Shown in pieces: positions 1 through 8,631 of a stretch of 64,000 nt of DNA (within the stretch, counting starts at the first letter, position 1; each line of letters begins with the position of its first letter). Source of the DNA: Pusillimonas sp. UBA3987 (lineage in GTDB: Bacteria; Pseudomonadota; Gammaproteobacteria; Burkholderiales; Burkholderiaceae_B); NCBI GenBank assembly GCA_002384935.1, contig DGCD01000021.1, forward strand, positions 62,001 to 126,000, read 5' to 3'. Made by a program: the position numbers and the translations under genes. The notes beneath the pieces were generated by a model. The model saw only the letters and a program-made list of their open reading frames with translations. It was not told the DNA's origin and ran no database searches.

Positions 1-418
1 GTTGCGCTCCACCATTATCGCAGCCGGTGCGCCCTACATTCACGATGCCGTTATTACGGGGCACGACCGCGATGAGCTGGGCATGATGCTGTTCCTTCTG
101 CCCGCCGCCGCAGCACTGTCACCCTCGCTGAATGATAATGCGTCTACCCAGGAAATTGCCGACAACCCCGACGTTCAACGCTGGGCGCAAGACCTCCTGA
201 ACGAACTGGGCGCGAACGCCTCCGGCAGTTCCAACCGTATTACTCGCGCCATCATTCTGCGTGACCCACCTGTCATGGACCTGGGCGAAATGACCGATAA
301 AGGCTCGATTAACCAGCGCACCGTACTACGCACGCGCAATGAACTTGTCGAACAACTCTATAGCCAGGCACCACAGGCAAATGTGCTGCGTTTGCACGAT
401 AGAATGACAACATCCTGA
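1..418 (+). CDS. fcs: Feruloyl-CoA synthase, C-terminal part (5' end outside window)
   Basis: This is the C-terminal 138 codons of an AMP-forming acyl-CoA synthetase. The reading frame is open from base 2, so the gene begins upstream of the window and the first in-frame TTG is not a start. The tail reads DPPVMDLGEMTDKGSINQR followed by a charged helix. Its lysine in the TDKG turn and the SINQR stretch resemble feruloyl-CoA synthase tails, where that lysine serves in adenylation. The enzyme would activate ferulate or coumarate with ATP and CoA in the cytoplasm. The next gene lies 45 bases downstream on the same strand and is a CouO-like hydrolase, which fits a phenylpropanoid operon. Another aryl or acyl-CoA ligase remains possible because only the tail is visible. 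Confidence 0.72.
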   Translation, partial: LRSTIIAAGAPYIHDAVITGHDRDELGMMLFLLPAAAALSPSLNDNASTQEIADNPDVQRWAQDLLNELGANASGSSNRITRAIILRDPPVMDLGEMTDKGSINQRTVLRTRNELVEQLYSQAPQANVLRLHDRMTTS

Positions 419-463
419 ACAGAAATGCTCCATGTACTTTTGAACACGAAGGACTGATTTTAG

Positions 464-1399
464 ATGACTGAACAAAAGCAGGACGCCCTGGTTGCCATTG
501 ATATCCACACGCACGCGACCGTTTCAACACGAAACCCGCCCGACGAAGTCGCGATTGCGTTCGACAAGGCCATGGCCGAGTACTTCAAAGAGAAGATGCC
601 ACGGCCCACCATTGAAGAAACAGCCCAATACTACCGTGAACGCAACATGATGGCGGTGATTTTTACGGTTGATACGGAACGTGCCAATGGTCAGGTACGC
701 ATCAGCAATGAAGAGGTGGCCGAAGAGGTGGCCAAACACCGCGATGTACTGATTCCATTCGCAAGTATCGATCCATTGCGCGAAAAAATGGGGGTACGCG
801 AAGCGCGCCGCCTGATCGAGGAATACGGTATCCGGGGTTTCAAATTTCATCCATCATCACAAGAGTTTTATCCCAACGACCGCGCGGCGTACGATCTTTA
901 CGAAGTAATCGCCGAACATGCATTACCCGCAATTTTCCATAGCGGGCAAACCGGCGTGGGCGCGCGCATGCGTGGAGGTGGGGGCGTACGTCTGAAATAC
1001 TCCGATCCGATGTTCCTGGACGATGTTGCCGTTGATTTCCCCGACATGCCCATTATCATTGCCCACCCTTCTTTCCCCTGGCAGGAAAATGCCTTGGCAG
1101 TGGCCACCCACAAACCCCAGGTATATATCGATTTATCGGGATGGTCGCCCAAATATTTTCCACCTATTTTGATTCAATACGCCAACACCATTCTGAAAGA
1201 CAAAATGCTGTTTGGCTCCGACTTCCCTGTGTTAACGCCCGATCGCTGGCTGGCAGACTTCGAGAAAATCGGTATCCGCGAAGAGGTCAAGCCACTGATT
1301 CTGCGCGACAACGCGGTTCGCCTGCTGCGTCTGAACGACGATCCTGTTCATGGACGTTACACGCGGCTGAAACCCCCCACCGCCGACGGCTGCTGCTAA
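464..1399 (+). CDS. Amidohydrolase-2 family hydrolase, CouO-like (4-hydroxyphenyl-beta-ketoacyl-CoA hydrolase)
   Basis: A 311-residue protein of the ACMSD/amidohydrolase-2 superfamily. Visible metal and active-site elements are the HxH pair in DIHTHA near residue 15, a histidine in KFHPSS, FHSGQTG, AHPSFPW, and the aspartate in FGSDFP near the C-terminus. Family members next to feruloyl/coumaroyl-CoA synthases (CouO type) hydrolyse the beta-ketoacyl-CoA formed from coumarate or ferulate, giving the 4-hydroxybenzoate-type acid and acetyl-CoA. The gene sits between fcs and a short-chain dehydrogenase with short gaps (45 and 13 bases), so co-transcription is likely. The specific substrate is inferred from context; the superfamily assignment is firm. 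Confidence 0.78.
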   Translation: MTEQKQDALVAIDIHTHATVSTRNPPDEVAIAFDKAMAEYFKEKMPRPTIEETAQYYRERNMMAVIFTVDTERANGQVRISNEEVAEEVAKHRDVLIPFASIDPLREKMGVREARRLIEEYGIRGFKFHPSSQEFYPNDRAAYDLYEVIAEHALPAIFHSGQTGVGARMRGGGGVRLKYSDPMFLDDVAVDFPDMPIIIAHPSFPWQENALAVATHKPQVYIDLSGWSPKYFPPILIQYANTILKDKMLFGSDFPVLTPDRWLADFEKIGIREEVKPLILRDNAVRLLRLNDDPVHGRYTRLKPPTADGCC

Positions 1400-1412
1400 A
1401 GGAATAACACCT

Positions 1413-2171
1413 ATGAACTTGCAAGACACTCCCGTACTCGTGACCGGCGGGGCGTCAGGCCTGGGGGAAGCCACCGCGTTGAAACTGGCGGCCCAGGGGG
1501 CACGTGTGGCTATTCTTGATGTACAAGACGAGAAAGCCCAGGCCGTTGCCAAACAAATTAATGGTATCGCCATACATTGCGACGTCACTTCGGAACAAAG
1601 CGCCGCTCAAGCCATCGCCCAGGCCAAAGAGGCGCAAGGTGTCGCACGCGTTCTGGTGAACTGTGCGGGTGGTGGCGTAGGTAAACGCGTTGTGGGAAAA
1701 GGCGGCCCAATGCCCTTGGAGGAATTCATCAAAGTGGTCAACCTGAACCTGTTTGGTGCCTTCAACATGACACGCCTGGCCGCTGCCGAAATGATCGCGG
1801 CCGAACCCGTGGGTGAAGAGCGCGGCGTGATTCTGTTTACCACCTCGGTGGCCGCCTATGAAGGGCAAATCGGCCAGGCCGCCTATGCAGCCTCAAAAGG
1901 CGGGCTTGTATCGCTAACCATTCAACTGGCACGGGAATTCGCCCAGTTTGGGGTTCGCGTCATGTCTGTTGCACCCGGCATTTTCCTGACCCCTTTGCTG
2001 TATACCGCCAGCCAGGAAGTACAGGAATCACTGGCAAAATCCATTCCTTTTCCGCAGCGCCTGGGTCAACCCGACGAATTCGCCGACCTGGTCCAGCACA
2101 TTATTGGCAACCGGTACCTGAATGGCGAAGTGATCCGCCTGGATGGAGCGACACGGCTGGCGCCCCGCTAG
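1413..2171 (+). CDS. Short-chain dehydrogenase (3-hydroxyacyl-CoA dehydrogenase type)
   Basis: A 252-residue classical SDR. It has the Rossmann signature TGGASGLG at residues 11-18, the NAG-equivalent VNCAGG, and the catalytic YAASK (YxxxK) motif after a TSVAAYEG strand. The overall pattern, including the DCDVT-like strand and the APGIFLTPLL loop, resembles type-10 17-beta-hydroxysteroid/3-hydroxyacyl-CoA dehydrogenases. Here it would oxidise the beta-hydroxyacyl-CoA made from feruloyl- or coumaroyl-CoA with NAD+, giving the beta-keto-CoA substrate of the upstream hydrolase. It is the last visible gene of this operon; two palindromes follow before the convergent thioesterase. Confidence 0.82.
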   Translation: MNLQDTPVLVTGGASGLGEATALKLAAQGARVAILDVQDEKAQAVAKQINGIAIHCDVTSEQSAAQAIAQAKEAQGVARVLVNCAGGGVGKRVVGKGGPMPLEEFIKVVNLNLFGAFNMTRLAAAEMIAAEPVGEERGVILFTTSVAAYEGQIGQAAYAASKGGLVSLTIQLAREFAQFGVRVMSVAPGIFLTPLLYTASQEVQESLAKSIPFPQRLGQPDEFADLVQHIIGNRYLNGEVIRLDGATRLAPR

Positions 2172-2181
2172 TAAAAGGCAC

Positions 2182-2221
2182 GCGCCGGCATGCCGGCGCA
2201 TTTGCGCTTGGCACCGGTGCC
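2182..2221. terminator. Two GC-rich palindromes between convergent genes
   Basis: An 18-base perfect palindrome of GCGCCGGCA/TGCCGGCGC lies at 2182-2199. A 12-base palindrome, GGCACCGGTGCC, lies at 2210-2221. They fall in the 80-base gap between two convergent genes, where a bidirectional transcription barrier would be expected. Neither is followed by a T-run, so intrinsic termination is only suggested. Confidence 0.4.
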
Positions 2222-2251
2222 ACTGCAATGCACGCCGACAGCGACAGGCTT

Positions 2252-2659
2252 TTATTTCTGGAAATAAGCCTTGAACTCAGGCGCCACAGAAGCGCCCTTA
2301 ATGCCGCCCTCTGGTGTGTATACCGCCCATGCGCGCTTTTCAAAACCGGTTGCCACCAGACGCTCGCCACTTTTCACGGTATAAGCGATACGGAAACGAC
2401 GATCAGCCCACTCCTCCACTTCGGCATAAACCGTAATCACGTCGTCGTACGTGACCGGAGAACGAAATGTGGCACCCACATCAACCAAAGGCGTAACGGC
2501 GCCAAAGCGCGACCGCACCTCACGCTGATTCAAGCCTACGCTGCGCACCATGGCTTGAAAAGTGCAATCGAACCAGTAGAAGAAGTTGGGATAGAAAACG
2601 ATGCCGGCATCGTCACAATCGCCCCACTCAACGGTGAAATCGCGTTTAAACGTCGTCAT
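2252..2659 (-). CDS. Acyl-CoA thioesterase, 4-hydroxybenzoyl-CoA thioesterase type (hotdog fold)
   Basis: A 135-residue single hotdog-domain protein. The motif VEWGDCDDAGIVFYPNF near residue 10 is the 4-hydroxybenzoyl-CoA thioesterase signature, with the aspartate in DxAGIVFY as the catalytic residue. An upstream in-frame start would add 19 residues. The start at 2659 is preferred because a GGAG box lies 9 bases before it and the domain begins at once. It likely hydrolyses an aryl- or short acyl-CoA in the cytoplasm. It converges on the phenylpropanoid operon, so a role in releasing the aromatic acid is plausible but inferred. Confidence 0.8.
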   Translation of the reverse strand: MTTFKRDFTVEWGDCDDAGIVFYPNFFYWFDCTFQAMVRSVGLNQREVRSRFGAVTPLVDVGATFRSPVTYDDVITVYAEVEEWADRRFRIAYTVKSGERLVATGFEKRAWAVYTPEGGIKGASVAPEFKAYFQK

Positions 2660-2965
2660 TATTATTAGCTCCAATCGGTAAAAGGTATGATCATACCGGT
2701 TTCCGGATTTCTGCACCGCAGCATAATAGTTACTTTAAGATACACATATACAAGGTACCAGAAAAACGGTTTTCATCAATAAAGTTAGACGACATTAAGC
2801 CAAATATAGGCAATTTTAATTTTAAATAGGAACGTTTTAACCGACTGACGTCTTATTAACAGCTTGCTGTCAGCGCGCCACATCCTTACCATAGCGCACT
2901 AACTACACCACTAATCTCGTACGCTTCCAGTACCGTTAATTTTCATTCCAGAGTCACAGACAACC
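2660..2965. other. AT-rich intergenic region between divergent thioesterase and bioB
   Basis: This 306-base stretch must hold the promoters of the thioesterase (minus) and bioB (plus). It is AT-rich around 2750-2850. The only symmetry noted is ACAGC-tt-GCTGT at 2859-2870. A BirA-type operator (TTGTAAACC and its mirror) was looked for and not seen. No RNA gene or further ORF was recognised. Confidence 0.5.
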
Positions 2966-3958
2966 ATGCTCGCACTTGTTGAAACGCTCGCCGATGACAG
3001 CTTAGAACACGCAACCGAAAAATGGACAATCAAGCGCATTCTGGCTTTATACGAACTTCCGTTCCCGGAACTGATGTTTCAGGCCCAGACAGTGCATCGG
3101 GAACATCACAATCCCAACAGCGTGCAACTTTCCAGCCTGCTGTCAATAAAAACGGGCGGTTGCCCGGAAGACTGTTCCTATTGCCCGCAATCAGCGCGCT
3201 ACGATACAGGCGTCGAAAAAGAAGCACTCCTGCCAATTGAAGAAGTGCTGGAAGCTGCAAAACAGGCAAAGGCCGGCGGCGCCCAGCGTTTTTGCATGGG
3301 CGCGGCCTGGCGCTCACCCAAGCCACACCAAATCGAGGCCGTCGCGCAAATGATTCGCGAAGTGAAGGCATTGGGCCTGGAAACCTGTGTCACGCTGGGT
3401 ATGCTGAAAGACGGGCAAGCTGAACAACTCAAAGCGGCGGGCCTTGATTACTACAACCATAACCTGGACACTTCGCCCGAATTCTATGGCGAAATCATTT
3501 CCACCCGCACCTATCAAGACCGTCTTGATACGCTTGAACGGGTTCGCAACGCCGGGGTGAATGTATGTTGCGGTGGGATTGTCGGTTTGGGCGAGTCGCG
3601 TCGCGAGCGAGCCGGACTCATTGCCCAACTGGCCAATATGTCACCCTATCCGGATTCAGTGCCCATTAACAATCTGGTCAAGGTTGAAGGCACACCATTA
3701 CACGGCACACCCGATATCGACCCGCTGGAATTCGTGCGCACCATCGCTGTAGCACGCATTACCATGCCCCGCACTTTCGTGCGTCTTTCTGCCGGCCGTG
3801 AAGAAATGAGCGACACAATGCAAACGCTATGCTTTCTTGCCGGTGCCAACTCCATTTTCTACGGTGAGCAGCTTCTTACAACCGGCAACCCTCAGTTTGT
3901 CGAAGACCAGAACCTGTTTCAACGGCTGGGCCTGCAAGCGCACAACGGCAGCCACTAA
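2966..3958 (+). CDS. bioB: Biotin synthase
   Basis: A 330-residue radical SAM enzyme that inserts sulfur into dethiobiotin to form biotin. The radical SAM cluster cysteines are C66, C70 and C73 in GGCPEDCSYCPQ. Further family hallmarks are RFCMGAAWR, YNHNLDTSPEFY, CCGGIVGLGE and the C-terminal GANSIFYGEQLLTTGNP. Length is normal for the family. It stands alone here; no other bio genes are in the window. A DMT-family transporter begins 69 bases downstream and might be read through from it. Confidence 0.97.
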   Translation: MLALVETLADDSLEHATEKWTIKRILALYELPFPELMFQAQTVHREHHNPNSVQLSSLLSIKTGGCPEDCSYCPQSARYDTGVEKEALLPIEEVLEAAKQAKAGGAQRFCMGAAWRSPKPHQIEAVAQMIREVKALGLETCVTLGMLKDGQAEQLKAAGLDYYNHNLDTSPEFYGEIISTRTYQDRLDTLERVRNAGVNVCCGGIVGLGESRRERAGLIAQLANMSPYPDSVPINNLVKVEGTPLHGTPDIDPLEFVRTIAVARITMPRTFVRLSAGREEMSDTMQTLCFLAGANSIFYGEQLLTTGNPQFVEDQNLFQRLGLQAHNGSH

Positions 3959-4027
3959 CCGGCACGCCTGGCCCTATAAGGAAACAAAGGGGCAGTACAC
4001 TTTTAACCACTGCCCTCTGGCGCGATT

Positions 4028-4891
4028 ATGCTCGTCCTTCTGCTCAGCATCAGCTGCAGTGTTGCCGTCTCCGTCCTGCTGAAACTGGCACGCGCCTGGC
4101 GGCTTGATCTGGTTCAAGCCATTGCGATGAACTATGCAGTGGCAACCGTGCTCACGCTTTGCCTGCTACAACCTCAACCACAGACACTACTGGCAGACAC
4201 CGAAACGTGGCCGGTTCTGGCGACATTGGGTCTGTTATTACCCTTGGTTTTCCTGATGATGGCAATGGCAGTGCGACACGCGGGCATCGTGCTAAGCGAT
4301 GCGGCACAGCGCCTTTCCTTGTTAGTCCCATTGCTGGCGGCTTTTCTGCTTTTCAACGAAACCTTGACGAGTCAGAAAGTCATTGGGATGACGCTGGCCT
4401 TTGTTGCGTTGACATGCCTGTTAATCAAAACAACCGGACATAACCCGACCCAAGCACGAAGCTTGTTAACCCCGATCACCTTGCTTGGGGTATGGCTGGG
4501 ATACGGTGCTATTGATATTCTTTTCAAGCAATTGGCACGCACTGGAGCAAGCTTTGCCACTGGCTTGCTGGGCGCCTTTATATTGGCCGGCGGTATTATG
4601 TTTTTGATATTGCTGGCTCAAAAACGCAGATGGGCCGCAAGAAACGCCTGGGCCGGGTTACTGCTTGGACTACTAAACTTCGGCAATATCTACTTTTATA
4701 TCCGCGCCCACCAGCTTTTACCCAACAACCCAAGCCTGGTTTTTGCCTCGATGAACATCGGCGTTATCACGGCGGGAACCTTGATCGGCGCCGTGATTTT
4801 TCGCGAACCCCTGGGAAAAATCAATGTAGCAGGCCTCGTTCTGGCCATTGCCGCCATGCTCGTACTTTTTGGCGTGCATAACCTTTTTTAG
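4028..4891 (+). CDS. DMT/EamA-superfamily permease
   Basis: A 287-residue, highly hydrophobic inner-membrane protein with about ten predicted transmembrane segments in two similar halves, the EamA/DMT arrangement. The C-terminal half ends each helix pair with FREPLGKINVAGL, a typical DMT element. The substrate cannot be read from sequence; family members export metabolites or take up nucleotide-sugar-like compounds. The Shine-Dalgarno sequence is weak, so the start is not certain. Its 3' end overlaps the convergent MFS gene by four bases. Confidence 0.75.
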   Translation: MLVLLLSISCSVAVSVLLKLARAWRLDLVQAIAMNYAVATVLTLCLLQPQPQTLLADTETWPVLATLGLLLPLVFLMMAMAVRHAGIVLSDAAQRLSLLVPLLAAFLLFNETLTSQKVIGMTLAFVALTCLLIKTTGHNPTQARSLLTPITLLGVWLGYGAIDILFKQLARTGASFATGLLGAFILAGGIMFLILLAQKRRWAARNAWAGLLLGLLNFGNIYFYIRAHQLLPNNPSLVFASMNIGVITAGTLIGAVIFREPLGKINVAGLVLAIAAMLVLFGVHNLF

Positions 4892-6249
4892 CGAGCACTG
4901 GCTCCTGTGCTGTCGACCTCGGCCTGCGCCAGATCCTGTTCCAGATTAGTGTCGTCCTGGCTGCGTGTTGCGTCTGCCTTTTCTTCGGCTGAGTTAGCCT
5001 CATGCGACACATCTGTTTGCATATCTACGCGGGGATCCATTTCCGCCACCACCGGCGTGGTCTGGATTTCGGTCATGGGCACATAGTGCGTGGGAGCATC
5101 CTGGCTCAGGTTTTCACCGGTTACGCGCTCGGGCCGGACATAAGCCACCAGAATGGCAGCGCATACGGCGGCAAAGACAAACAACATACCCGGTTGCGTC
5201 TGGCGCATGATTACACCCACCAGCAAAGGGCCAATACAGGCACCCAAACCGTACACCATCAGTAATACCGCGCTCAGGCCCACGCGCCGGTCTGGATCAA
5301 CATTGTCGTTGGCAAAGGCAGCCCCAATCGGGTACAGCGTAAACTGCAGCACCCCCAGGCCACACGATAAAGCCAATAAAGCCCAGTAGGGCAAAGCCAG
5401 CCAGCCCCAAAGCGGCAGTGTCACAATGAAAAGCAACAAGGCATTGACTCGAATCAGCCAGGCACGATCGACACGATCAGCCAGCCAGCCCAGCGGCCAC
5501 TGTGATACCAACCCGGCCGCCACCGCCGCTGCTACAAAAATGGCCACCTGGTCGCTGCTTAGATCTTGCTTATAGGCAAACACCGGGCCCAGACCGTAGA
5601 AAGAGCCGGTTAAAACACCACCGATCAGCACCACGGTTAACGACATGGGCGCCCTTTTCAAATAATAAAAGAGCATGATCGGGGCGGGCTGCGGCACAGT
5701 CGGGTGCAACCTTTTTGTTAAGGCCACGGGGATCAGGCACAGAATTGAACAAATCCCCGCAAACACCAGAGGCCTGTAATCGAGCTCTGGAAACAGCGTT
5801 AAAGACAATTGACCCAACACGGTCCCCAGCCCCGAGAAAACCATGTAGAAAGCCAGTACACGACCACGCGAGGTGTTGTCGGTTTGCTCGTTCAGCCAGC
5901 TTTCAATGGAAATGAACTGCGTTACCATGGCCAGGCCGGCCATGAAACGCAGGAATGTCCAAACCCATAGGTTGTCGACCAGCGCCTGTACCAGCACCGC
6001 TACGGTCACGACAGCCGCCGTAGCAGTGTAGGCACGAATATGCCCGACACGGGCAATCAAACGATGCCCGGTTCGGGCGCCCAGCACCAAACCCAGGTAA
6101 TACACCGCAATGAGTGTACCCACCCAGATTTCCGAAACCTGTGTCTCCGCAAGACGAATACCCAAGTACGTGTTGATGAGCCCTGTTCCCAGGAGCAGCA
6201 ACAAAGTGGCAAAGTAAAGCGAAGAAAAGGATGCGACTGCGCTGAGCAT
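4888..6249 (-). CDS. MFS transporter, YcaD-like, with long acidic C-terminal tail
   Basis: A 453-residue major facilitator with twelve hydrophobic segments. The helix 4/5 region SIESWLNEQT...RGRVLAFYMV matches the YcaD-type subfamily. After the last membrane segment, about 60 residues (roughly 392-453) form a polar, glutamate/aspartate-rich tail with no hydrophobic stretch, longer than usual for this group and presumably cytoplasmic. The substrate is unknown. It starts just upstream of the peroxiredoxin stop on the same strand (17-base gap), so the two may be co-transcribed. Confidence 0.78.
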   Translation of the reverse strand: MLSAVASFSSLYFATLLLLLGTGLINTYLGIRLAETQVSEIWVGTLIAVYYLGLVLGARTGHRLIARVGHIRAYTATAAVVTVAVLVQALVDNLWVWTFLRFMAGLAMVTQFISIESWLNEQTDNTSRGRVLAFYMVFSGLGTVLGQLSLTLFPELDYRPLVFAGICSILCLIPVALTKRLHPTVPQPAPIMLFYYLKRAPMSLTVVLIGGVLTGSFYGLGPVFAYKQDLSSDQVAIFVAAAVAAGLVSQWPLGWLADRVDRAWLIRVNALLLFIVTLPLWGWLALPYWALLALSCGLGVLQFTLYPIGAAFANDNVDPDRRVGLSAVLLMVYGLGACIGPLLVGVIMRQTQPGMLFVFAAVCAAILVAYVRPERVTGENLSQDAPTHYVPMTEIQTTPVVAEMDPRVDMQTDVSHEANSAEEKADATRSQDDTNLEQDLAQAEVDSTGASAR

Positions 6250-6266
6250 TCAACGTCACCTGATTT

Positions 6267-6770
6267 TTATAACTGTTTCAACATTGTTTGAGCATCGCTG
6301 ACTTCGTAGCCGCCGCCCTGTTCAAGGTTCAATTGGGACACAACGCCATCGTCGATAACCATGGAATAACGTTGTGAGCGCACACCCAGGCCGCGGTCCG
6401 TCAAATCAAGTTCAAGACCCAACTGCTTGGTCCAAAGGCCACTGCCATCGGCCATCATGCGAATACGGCCGTCGACTTTTTGGTCACGCCCCCAAGCACC
6501 CATCACAAATGCGTCGTTGACGGCAACACACCAGATTTCCTCGATGCCTGCAGCTTTCAGCGCATCGTAATGCTCAAGATAACTGGGTACATGTTTAGCC
6601 GAACAAGTGGGCGTAAAAGCACCGGGTACTGCAAAAACCGCAATTTTCTTGCCTTTTACCAAATCGGCCACTTTAAATGCGTTCGGCCCAATGGAACATC
6701 CTTGTGTTTCGACCTCAACGAATTCCGTTAACGTCCCGTCTGGGATTCGGTCACCTTTCTGAATTGCCAT
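6267..6770 (-). CDS. Peroxiredoxin, Prx5 family
   Basis: A 167-residue atypical peroxiredoxin. The peroxidatic cysteine is in PGAFTPTCS, with the Prx5-specific HVPSYLEHYDAL helix and a GVRSQRYSMVIDDG strand containing the conserved arginine. It reduces hydrogen and alkyl peroxides in the cytoplasm with thiol donors. No fused glutaredoxin domain is present. It lies directly upstream of the MFS gene and diverges from moaC. Confidence 0.92.
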   Translation of the reverse strand: MAIQKGDRIPDGTLTEFVEVETQGCSIGPNAFKVADLVKGKKIAVFAVPGAFTPTCSAKHVPSYLEHYDALKAAGIEEIWCVAVNDAFVMGAWGRDQKVDGRIRMMADGSGLWTKQLGLELDLTDRGLGVRSQRYSMVIDDGVVSQLNLEQGGGYEVSDAQTMLKQL

Positions 6771-6881
6771 ATCATTTCTCCACCTGGTTTAAATACGAAC
6801 CCGCATTTTATACCCTGGGGATAACCCCAGGTCGCTTCTTATTACGTATATCATTGTTCTTTTAAATTGATATTTCCAACC

Positions 6882-7379
6882 ATGAGCACCCAAGACAATC
6901 TCAATCCAACGTTAAGTCATTTGGATGAAAGCGGCCAAATTCGCATGGTAGACGTGGGCAACAAGCAAGCCACGCAACGCAGTGCGACCGCCCAGGGCGT
7001 CGTTCGCATGAGCAGTCAGGCTTTTGTTTTGCTGACGGCCAGGGACAATGCCAAGGGCGATGTATTGAACACCGCTCGTGTTGCCGGCATTCTGGCTGCC
7101 AAACGTTGTGCCGAACTGATTCCTCTATGCCATAGCCTGCCCCTGAGCTTTGCCGGCATTGATTTCGAGCTGAATGAGGCACAACACAGCATTACCGTTC
7201 GAGCCACTTGCCGTACCGACGCCAAGACCGGTGTGGAAATGGAAGCCATGACAGCCTGCAGCGTGGCAGCCCTTACGATTTACGATATGTGCAAAGCAGC
7301 CGATAAAGGCATTATCATTGAACAGATCAAGCTCAAACATAAGTCGGGAGGTAAAAGTGGAGAATGGAAAAGTGATTAA
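6882..7379 (+). CDS. moaC: Cyclic pyranopterin monophosphate synthase
   Basis: A 165-residue MoaC, the second step of molybdenum cofactor synthesis (with MoaA it converts GTP to cPMP). Family signatures are IPLCHSLPL near residue 75 and EAMTACSVAALTIYDMCKA near residue 120. An in-frame TTG 15 bases upstream is possible, but the ATG at 6882 gives the normal length. It opens the moaC-moaD-moaE-moaB-moeA operon, and its end overlaps the moaD start by 23 bases. Confidence 0.95.
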   Translation: MSTQDNLNPTLSHLDESGQIRMVDVGNKQATQRSATAQGVVRMSSQAFVLLTARDNAKGDVLNTARVAGILAAKRCAELIPLCHSLPLSFAGIDFELNEAQHSITVRATCRTDAKTGVEMEAMTACSVAALTIYDMCKAADKGIIIEQIKLKHKSGGKSGEWKSD

Positions 7380-7611
7380 CGTTCTGTACTTCGCCCAGGT
7401 TGCCGAACTCACCGGTACCCGGCTGGAAAACTGGCCACTGGCCGAACCCATTACCGGCGAGCAATGGCTGAACGCACTGGAACAGAAATATCCGCAACTG
7501 GCACCCACCCGCCGGTTGAAACTGGCGGTGAACCAGTTTCATGTCAAGCCAGGCACCATCATCAAGCCAGGTGATGAAGTCGCCGTATTCGAACCCGTCA
7601 CAGGAGGCTGA
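7357..7611 (+). CDS. moaD: Molybdopterin synthase small subunit (sulfur carrier)
   Basis: An 84-residue ubiquitin-like protein ending in Gly-Gly (EPVTGG), the residues thiocarboxylated to carry sulfur to cPMP. The GTG start at 7357 is chosen because GGGAGG lies five bases before it. This places the start inside the moaC coding end (23-base overlap), which implies translational coupling. An upstream TTG at 7318 lacks a binding site. The moaE start follows the stop by one base. Confidence 0.9.
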   Translation: MENGKVINVLYFAQVAELTGTRLENWPLAEPITGEQWLNALEQKYPQLAPTRRLKLAVNQFHVKPGTIIKPGDEVAVFEPVTGG

Positions 7612-7612
7612 A

Positions 7613-8080
7613 ATGGTTATCGTGCAAACCGAAGACTTCAACAGCGCCGAACTCATCGCCGGCCTGCACGAGCGCACTGCGACACACGCGGGCGCATTGG
7701 TGACGTTTACAGGCTACGTTCGCGATTACGCGACCAAACAGGAAACACGCACGTTGTTCCTGGAGCACTACCCGGGAATGTGCGAACGTGAAATCGGCGA
7801 TATTTGCCTGCAGGCGCAAACGCGCTGGAACACCGCCGAGCCAGTCGTCGTGCACCGTGTCGGAGAAATGCACAATGGCGAACAAATTGTTTTTGTCGGC
7901 GTGGCCAGCCCCCATCGCGGCGACGCCTTTCGTGCCTGCGAATTCATTATCGACGCGTTGAAAACACGCGCCCCGTTCTGGAAGCGCGAAACACTGGAAA
8001 ACGGCGAGCAATTCTGGGTGCAACAGCGCGAATCTGATACTTTGAAAACCCAGGAATGGGAAACCGGACAAACGCTGTAG
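7613..8080 (+). CDS. moaE: Molybdopterin synthase catalytic subunit
   Basis: A 155-residue MoaE that uses the MoaD thiocarboxylate to build the dithiolene of molybdopterin. Visible signatures are HRVGEMHNGEQ, VGVASPHRGDAF and the catalytic lysine region KTRAPFWKRE. The start at 7613 has an AGGAGG box six bases upstream, overlapping the end of moaD. An earlier in-frame start would lie within moaD. Confidence 0.95.
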   Translation: MVIVQTEDFNSAELIAGLHERTATHAGALVTFTGYVRDYATKQETRTLFLEHYPGMCEREIGDICLQAQTRWNTAEPVVVHRVGEMHNGEQIVFVGVASPHRGDAFRACEFIIDALKTRAPFWKRETLENGEQFWVQQRESDTLKTQEWETGQTL

Positions 8081-8095
8081 AAAGAAGGACCAACC

Positions 8096-8629
8096 GTGAC
8101 GAAAGCCACTCCCCATACCCCGAAGGTTACGCTGAACTGCGTCGTACTCACCATCTCCGACACGCGTACGCAAGAAAACGACACATCTGGCGATTACCTG
8201 GCGCAGGCCGTTGCCGAAGCAGGCCATCAATGTGTGCGCCGCGACATCAGCAGCGGCAACATTTACGATATCCGCAAAATTGTCAGCGCCTGGATTGCCG
8301 ACCCCGACGTGCATATTATCCTGACCAACGGCGGCACCGGCTTCTCACACCAGAAATCAACCGGCGCGGCAATTACGCCGTTACTCGACATGTCTATCGC
8401 CGGGTTCGGCGAATTATTCAGGCACTTGTCTTTTCTTGAAATCGGCAGTTCCACTTTGCAGTCAGATGCGTTTGCCGGCGCGGCCAACAATACGCTGCTT
8501 TTCTGCATGCCGGGCTCTACCAATGCCTGTCGCACGGCCTGGGAGCGCATTGTCAAGGAACAACTCGACAGCACGCATCGCCCGTGTAATTTCGCCACGC
8601 ATTATCTGAAAACACTGAAAACGGATTAA
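8096..8629 (+). CDS. moaB: Molybdenum cofactor biosynthesis protein MoaB/Mog family
   Basis: A 177-residue MoaB/Mog-type protein that adenylylates molybdopterin ahead of metal insertion. It shows ISDTRTQENDTSGDYL, the TNGGTGFSHQ phosphate-binding loop and MPGSTNAC. It starts at GTG with a GAAGGAC element upstream. It is followed by moeA after two bases. Whether the physiological role is MoaB or Mog cannot be decided from sequence; no second homologue is in the window. Confidence 0.9.
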   Translation: MTKATPHTPKVTLNCVVLTISDTRTQENDTSGDYLAQAVAEAGHQCVRRDISSGNIYDIRKIVSAWIADPDVHIILTNGGTGFSHQKSTGAAITPLLDMSIAGFGELFRHLSFLEIGSSTLQSDAFAGAANNTLLFCMPGSTNACRTAWERIVKEQLDSTHRPCNFATHYLKTLKTD

Positions 8630-8631
8630 TC

